DNA of 64,000 bases, taken from positions 27,128-91,127 of the forward strand of contig NZ_JAIVFS010000031.1 of NCBI RefSeq assembly GCF_020829645.1, written 5' to 3'. Below are positions 62,192 to 64,000 of this stretch, piece by piece. The stretch's first letter is position 1, and each line of letters starts with the position of its first letter. The position numbers were made by a program, and so were the translations under genes. Source of the stretch: Nostoc mirabile CHAB5784. GTDB lineage: Bacteria; Cyanobacteriota; Cyanobacteriia; Cyanobacteriales; Nostocaceae. Below the pieces are notes generated by a model. The model was not told the origin of the DNA. It ran no database searches and saw nothing but the letters and a program-made list of their open reading frames with translations.

Positions 62192-62234
62192 CACTTGGAT
62201 ACCCCATCTTGTCAAAGGATGGGGCATCCAAGTG
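62192..62234 (+). terminator. Strong 17-bp-stem hairpin after the GIY-YIG gene
   Basis: CACTTGGATACCCCATC (62192-62208) pairs with GATGGGGCATCCAAGTG (62218-62234) with a single mismatch and a 9-base loop, 31 bp after the stop codon. It is followed by TTTAG and a T-run further on. It could be an intrinsic terminator for the rightward gene. After it, 62280-62330 holds AAAGGACGC repeat units. Confidence 0.55.
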
Positions 62235-62451
62235 TTTAGATGAATGTTTTTGCTGGCTTGGCATAAACACTATGCAGCTTTAAAGAAAAACGAACCGCAA
62301 AGGACGCAAAGGACGCAAAGAAAGAAAGAAGTTAAAAGGGTTTGGCGCAGCCTCACAAAGAAATGGTATAAGGCATTTGTAAGGGTATATTTGGCGGACT
62401 TGTACAGAAGTAATAAAAGGGTGTCAAACTCTGGTCAGAAAAGTAATCGAG

Positions 62452-63234
62452 TTATAATGACACAGCAGAAATAGCACAAACTTGTAAACCAACAGGTGTG
62501 TGAATAATCACAGATTCCACACCAAATACTTGGGCGATCGCATTTGGTGTCAGAACTTTTTCAGGTGTACCAACTTCCCAAATATGACCCTGTTTTAATA
62601 ATGCAATGCGGGAACTATACCGTGCTGCTAAATTCAGTTCATGTAAAACTGTGATAATAGTTAATCCCTGTTGCTGATTCAGTTCTTTAAGCAGTTCCAA
62701 TAGTTGCAATTGATAGTTGATATCTAAAAAAGTTGTAGGTTCATCTAATAGTAAAATTTTTGGTTCTTGCGCTAGTGCTAAAGCTAAAAAAGCGCGTTGT
62801 CTTTCACCGCCTGAGAGTTGTTCGACTAAGCGATCGCTAAATTTTTCTAGCTGGGTCTTTTCAATTGCAGCTTCCACTTTGACCCAATCTTCGGCGTTTA
62901 ATTCCCATTGCCACCAAGGTTGATGTGGCGTGCGTCCTAAGCTGACTAATTGTCGCACTGTTAAGCCAACGGGAACCGTTTGTTGTTGTGGTAATAATGC
63001 CAGTTTCTGTGCAACTAAATTTGGAGGTTGAGAATGAATTGCTTTGCCATCAAGTAGCACTGTTCCCTGTTGTGGGGAGAGAATACGACTCAGCAATTTG
63101 AGTAAAGTAGATTTACCTGAGCCATTAGCACCAACTAAACTCAACCACTCTCCTGTTTGCAGAGTGAGGTTAATGTTTTGAACAATTGGTACTAAGGTGT
63201 AACCGCCTGTGAGGTTTTGCAGTTCGAGTGGCAT
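62452..63234 (-). CDS. Iron(III)/heme/cobalamin-type ABC transporter ATP-binding protein
   Basis: The 260-residue ATPase has Walker A GANGSGKSTLLKLL, signature LSGGERQRAFLALALAQ, Walker B ILLLDEPTTFLDI and the switch His in TVLHELNLAARYSSRI. The LDINYQLQLLELLKEL segment and TPEKVLTPNAIAQVFGVE tail are typical of the FecE/FepC/BtuD/HmuV group. It would power import of siderophores, heme or B12. Partner permease and binding-protein genes are not in the window. Upstream DNA (63235-63436) has no gene and no clear Fur-like box that I can support. Confidence 0.87.
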   Translation of the reverse strand: MPLELQNLTGGYTLVPIVQNINLTLQTGEWLSLVGANGSGKSTLLKLLSRILSPQQGTVLLDGKAIHSQPPNLVAQKLALLPQQQTVPVGLTVRQLVSLGRTPHQPWWQWELNAEDWVKVEAAIEKTQLEKFSDRLVEQLSGGERQRAFLALALAQEPKILLLDEPTTFLDINYQLQLLELLKELNQQQGLTIITVLHELNLAARYSSRIALLKQGHIWEVGTPEKVLTPNAIAQVFGVESVIIHTPVGLQVCAISAVSL

Positions 63235-63436
63235 TTCAGAAATTCAAAAATGAGAAACTTAATTTTACAGGATTTGAGTGGATTATTTAGCATCCTTATA
63301 CCCGGTTCAATTCAATTAGACATATTGATTAAGCCTAAAGCGTTGTAATTTTAGCGAGTATACCAAATTACTTCTAAGTCTTCAACGCTTAAAAGAATTA
63401 AAATATCAGCGATCGCTACTGCGTAAATTACTCAAA

Positions 63437-63785
63437 TGAGAAAGCAAAGTGCCGTTTGTTTGCCCAAAACACTAAAATTGGTGCGTGATCTACCGAAATG
63501 AGAAAGCAATCAAGCATTTTGAGAAAGCAATATGCCTTTTTACTTGCCGAATCTACCGAAATGAGAAAGCAATATGCCTTTTTACTTGCTGAATCTACTG
63601 AAATGAGAAAGCAATATGCCTTTTTACTTGCTGAATCTACTGAAATGAGAAAGCAATCAGGCATTTTGAGAAAGCAATATGCCTTTTTGCTTGCTGAATC
63701 TACTGAAATGAGAAAGCAATCAAGCATTTTGAGAAAGCAATATGCCTTTTTGCTTACTGAATCTACCGATATGAGAAAGCAATTG
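63437..63785. repeat. Tandem repeat array built from 21-bp modules (42-bp and 63-bp units)
   Basis: The main unit is 42 bp (ATGAGAAAGCAATATGCC then TTTTTACTTGCTGAATCT and ACTGAA). Three units carry an extra 21-bp module (TCAAGCATTTTGAGAAAGCAA type). All lengths are multiples of 21, so frames remain open in the plus direction (MRKQYAFLLAESTE strings) but no gene is supported. Confidence 0.88.
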
Positions 63786-63886
63786 GCATGAAACTGCCTC
63801 TACAACCTGTGAATGACAGTAATACAGCGTATTTCAGGTAAATGAAATACACGGGTAGGGGCACAACATGTTGCATTGGTGTCAAC

Positions 63887-64000
63887 TTAAGAAGATTTTG
63901 CCCAAATTTGTTGAGTGTAAGCGTCAATCTCTCGATGACGCTTACGCCTGGTTTTGACTAATCCAAAGAGTTTTTGATGTTCTACAAGATAAGGAACAAC
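63887..64000 (-). CDS. C-terminal end of an unidentified protein (runs off window)
   Basis: Reading leftward from the window edge, 37 codons are open, ending at TAA (63887-63889). The peptide is VVPYLVEHQKLFGLVKTRRK, then RHREIDAYTQQIWAKSS. It is basic and has normal codon use, so it is probably the end of a real gene that starts beyond 64000. The family is not recognised. Confidence 0.45.
   Translation of the reverse strand, partial: VVPYLVEHQKLFGLVKTRRKRHREIDAYTQQIWAKSS

Noticed and set aside
62244..62474. 76-codon frame after the GIY-YIG gene
   Set aside because: Much of it is AAAGGACGC-type repeat, it overlaps the end of the ABC ATPase gene and it shows no family pattern.
63428..63791. 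Frames encoding MRKQYAFLLAEST-type repeats
   Set aside because: Repeat array of 21-bp modules without a start signal or conserved end; coding is not supported.
1..64000. tRNA, rRNA and riboswitch genes
   Set aside because: I scanned the intergenic spaces by eye for cloverleaf and conserved riboswitch patterns and recognised none; a covariance-model search would be needed to be sure.

Overview
The window looks like chromosomal DNA of a filamentous, heterocyst-forming type of cyanobacterium close to Nostoc/Anabaena. Supporting signs are the very frequent HIP1 octamer GCGATCGC, heptameric short tandem repeats (ATTACGA, TCATTAG and CCCCACT types) in most intergenic spaces, many small palindromic elements, and cyanobacterial genes such as cruF/cruG, a DUF3110 protein, an SLH/OprB porin, and a pix-type phototaxis operon whose receptor matches AnPixJ even in residue numbering. 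No tRNA, rRNA or CRISPR array was recognised.

Region 1 (1-9.5 kb): tandem D-2-hydroxyacid dehydrogenases, a GNAT acetyltransferase, the leftward sulfonate operon ssuD-ssuC-ssuB, a TVP38/DedA-type membrane protein, a GT2 glycosyltransferase and an outer-membrane porin.

Region 2 (9.9-25.8 kb): an organosulfur-type accessory locus. It holds an FAD/4Fe-4S oxidoreductase pair resembling AprA/AprB, two tandem amidohydrolases, a methyltransferase and six SsuA/TauA-like substrate-binding protein genes, one of them dead. It also holds 3' remnants of a TauD-type dioxygenase and of an acyl-CoA-dehydrogenase-like monooxygenase. The only matching permease/ATPase pair in the window is ssuC/ssuB. A 34-bp palindrome of identical length and outer arms lies upstream of both ssuD and the FAD/Fe-S pair, which suggests one regulator for the two units. 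The locus shows duplication and decay.

Region 3 (25.8-28.5 kb): a ruined hybrid histidine kinase cut by a TnpB-type insertion sequence remnant, then a nest of repeats. Region 4 (28.5-40.1 kb): a CHASE2-Ser/Thr kinase, RNase H, the myxol-glycoside carotenoid genes cruG and cruF, a potD/potB pair and a Uma2 nuclease.

Region 5 (40.3-50.8 kb): the leftward phototaxis operon pixG-pixH-pixI-pixJ-pixL, with a four-helix-bundle (S23-type) gene lodged between pixJ and pixL. Region 6 (51-64 kb): murQ, a DUF3110 gene, a very large TamB-like gene with recent 210-bp internal repeats, a nuclease-family gene with a nonsense codon, a lone sugar permease, a GIY-YIG protein, an iron-type ABC ATPase and a third 21-bp-period repeat array.

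A recurring theme is that the small repeats which fill intergenic DNA have also entered coding sequence in frame (cruG, the TamB-like gene, the kinase, its receiver domain and a substrate-binding protein). Names rest on motif recognition by eye; no database search was possible.
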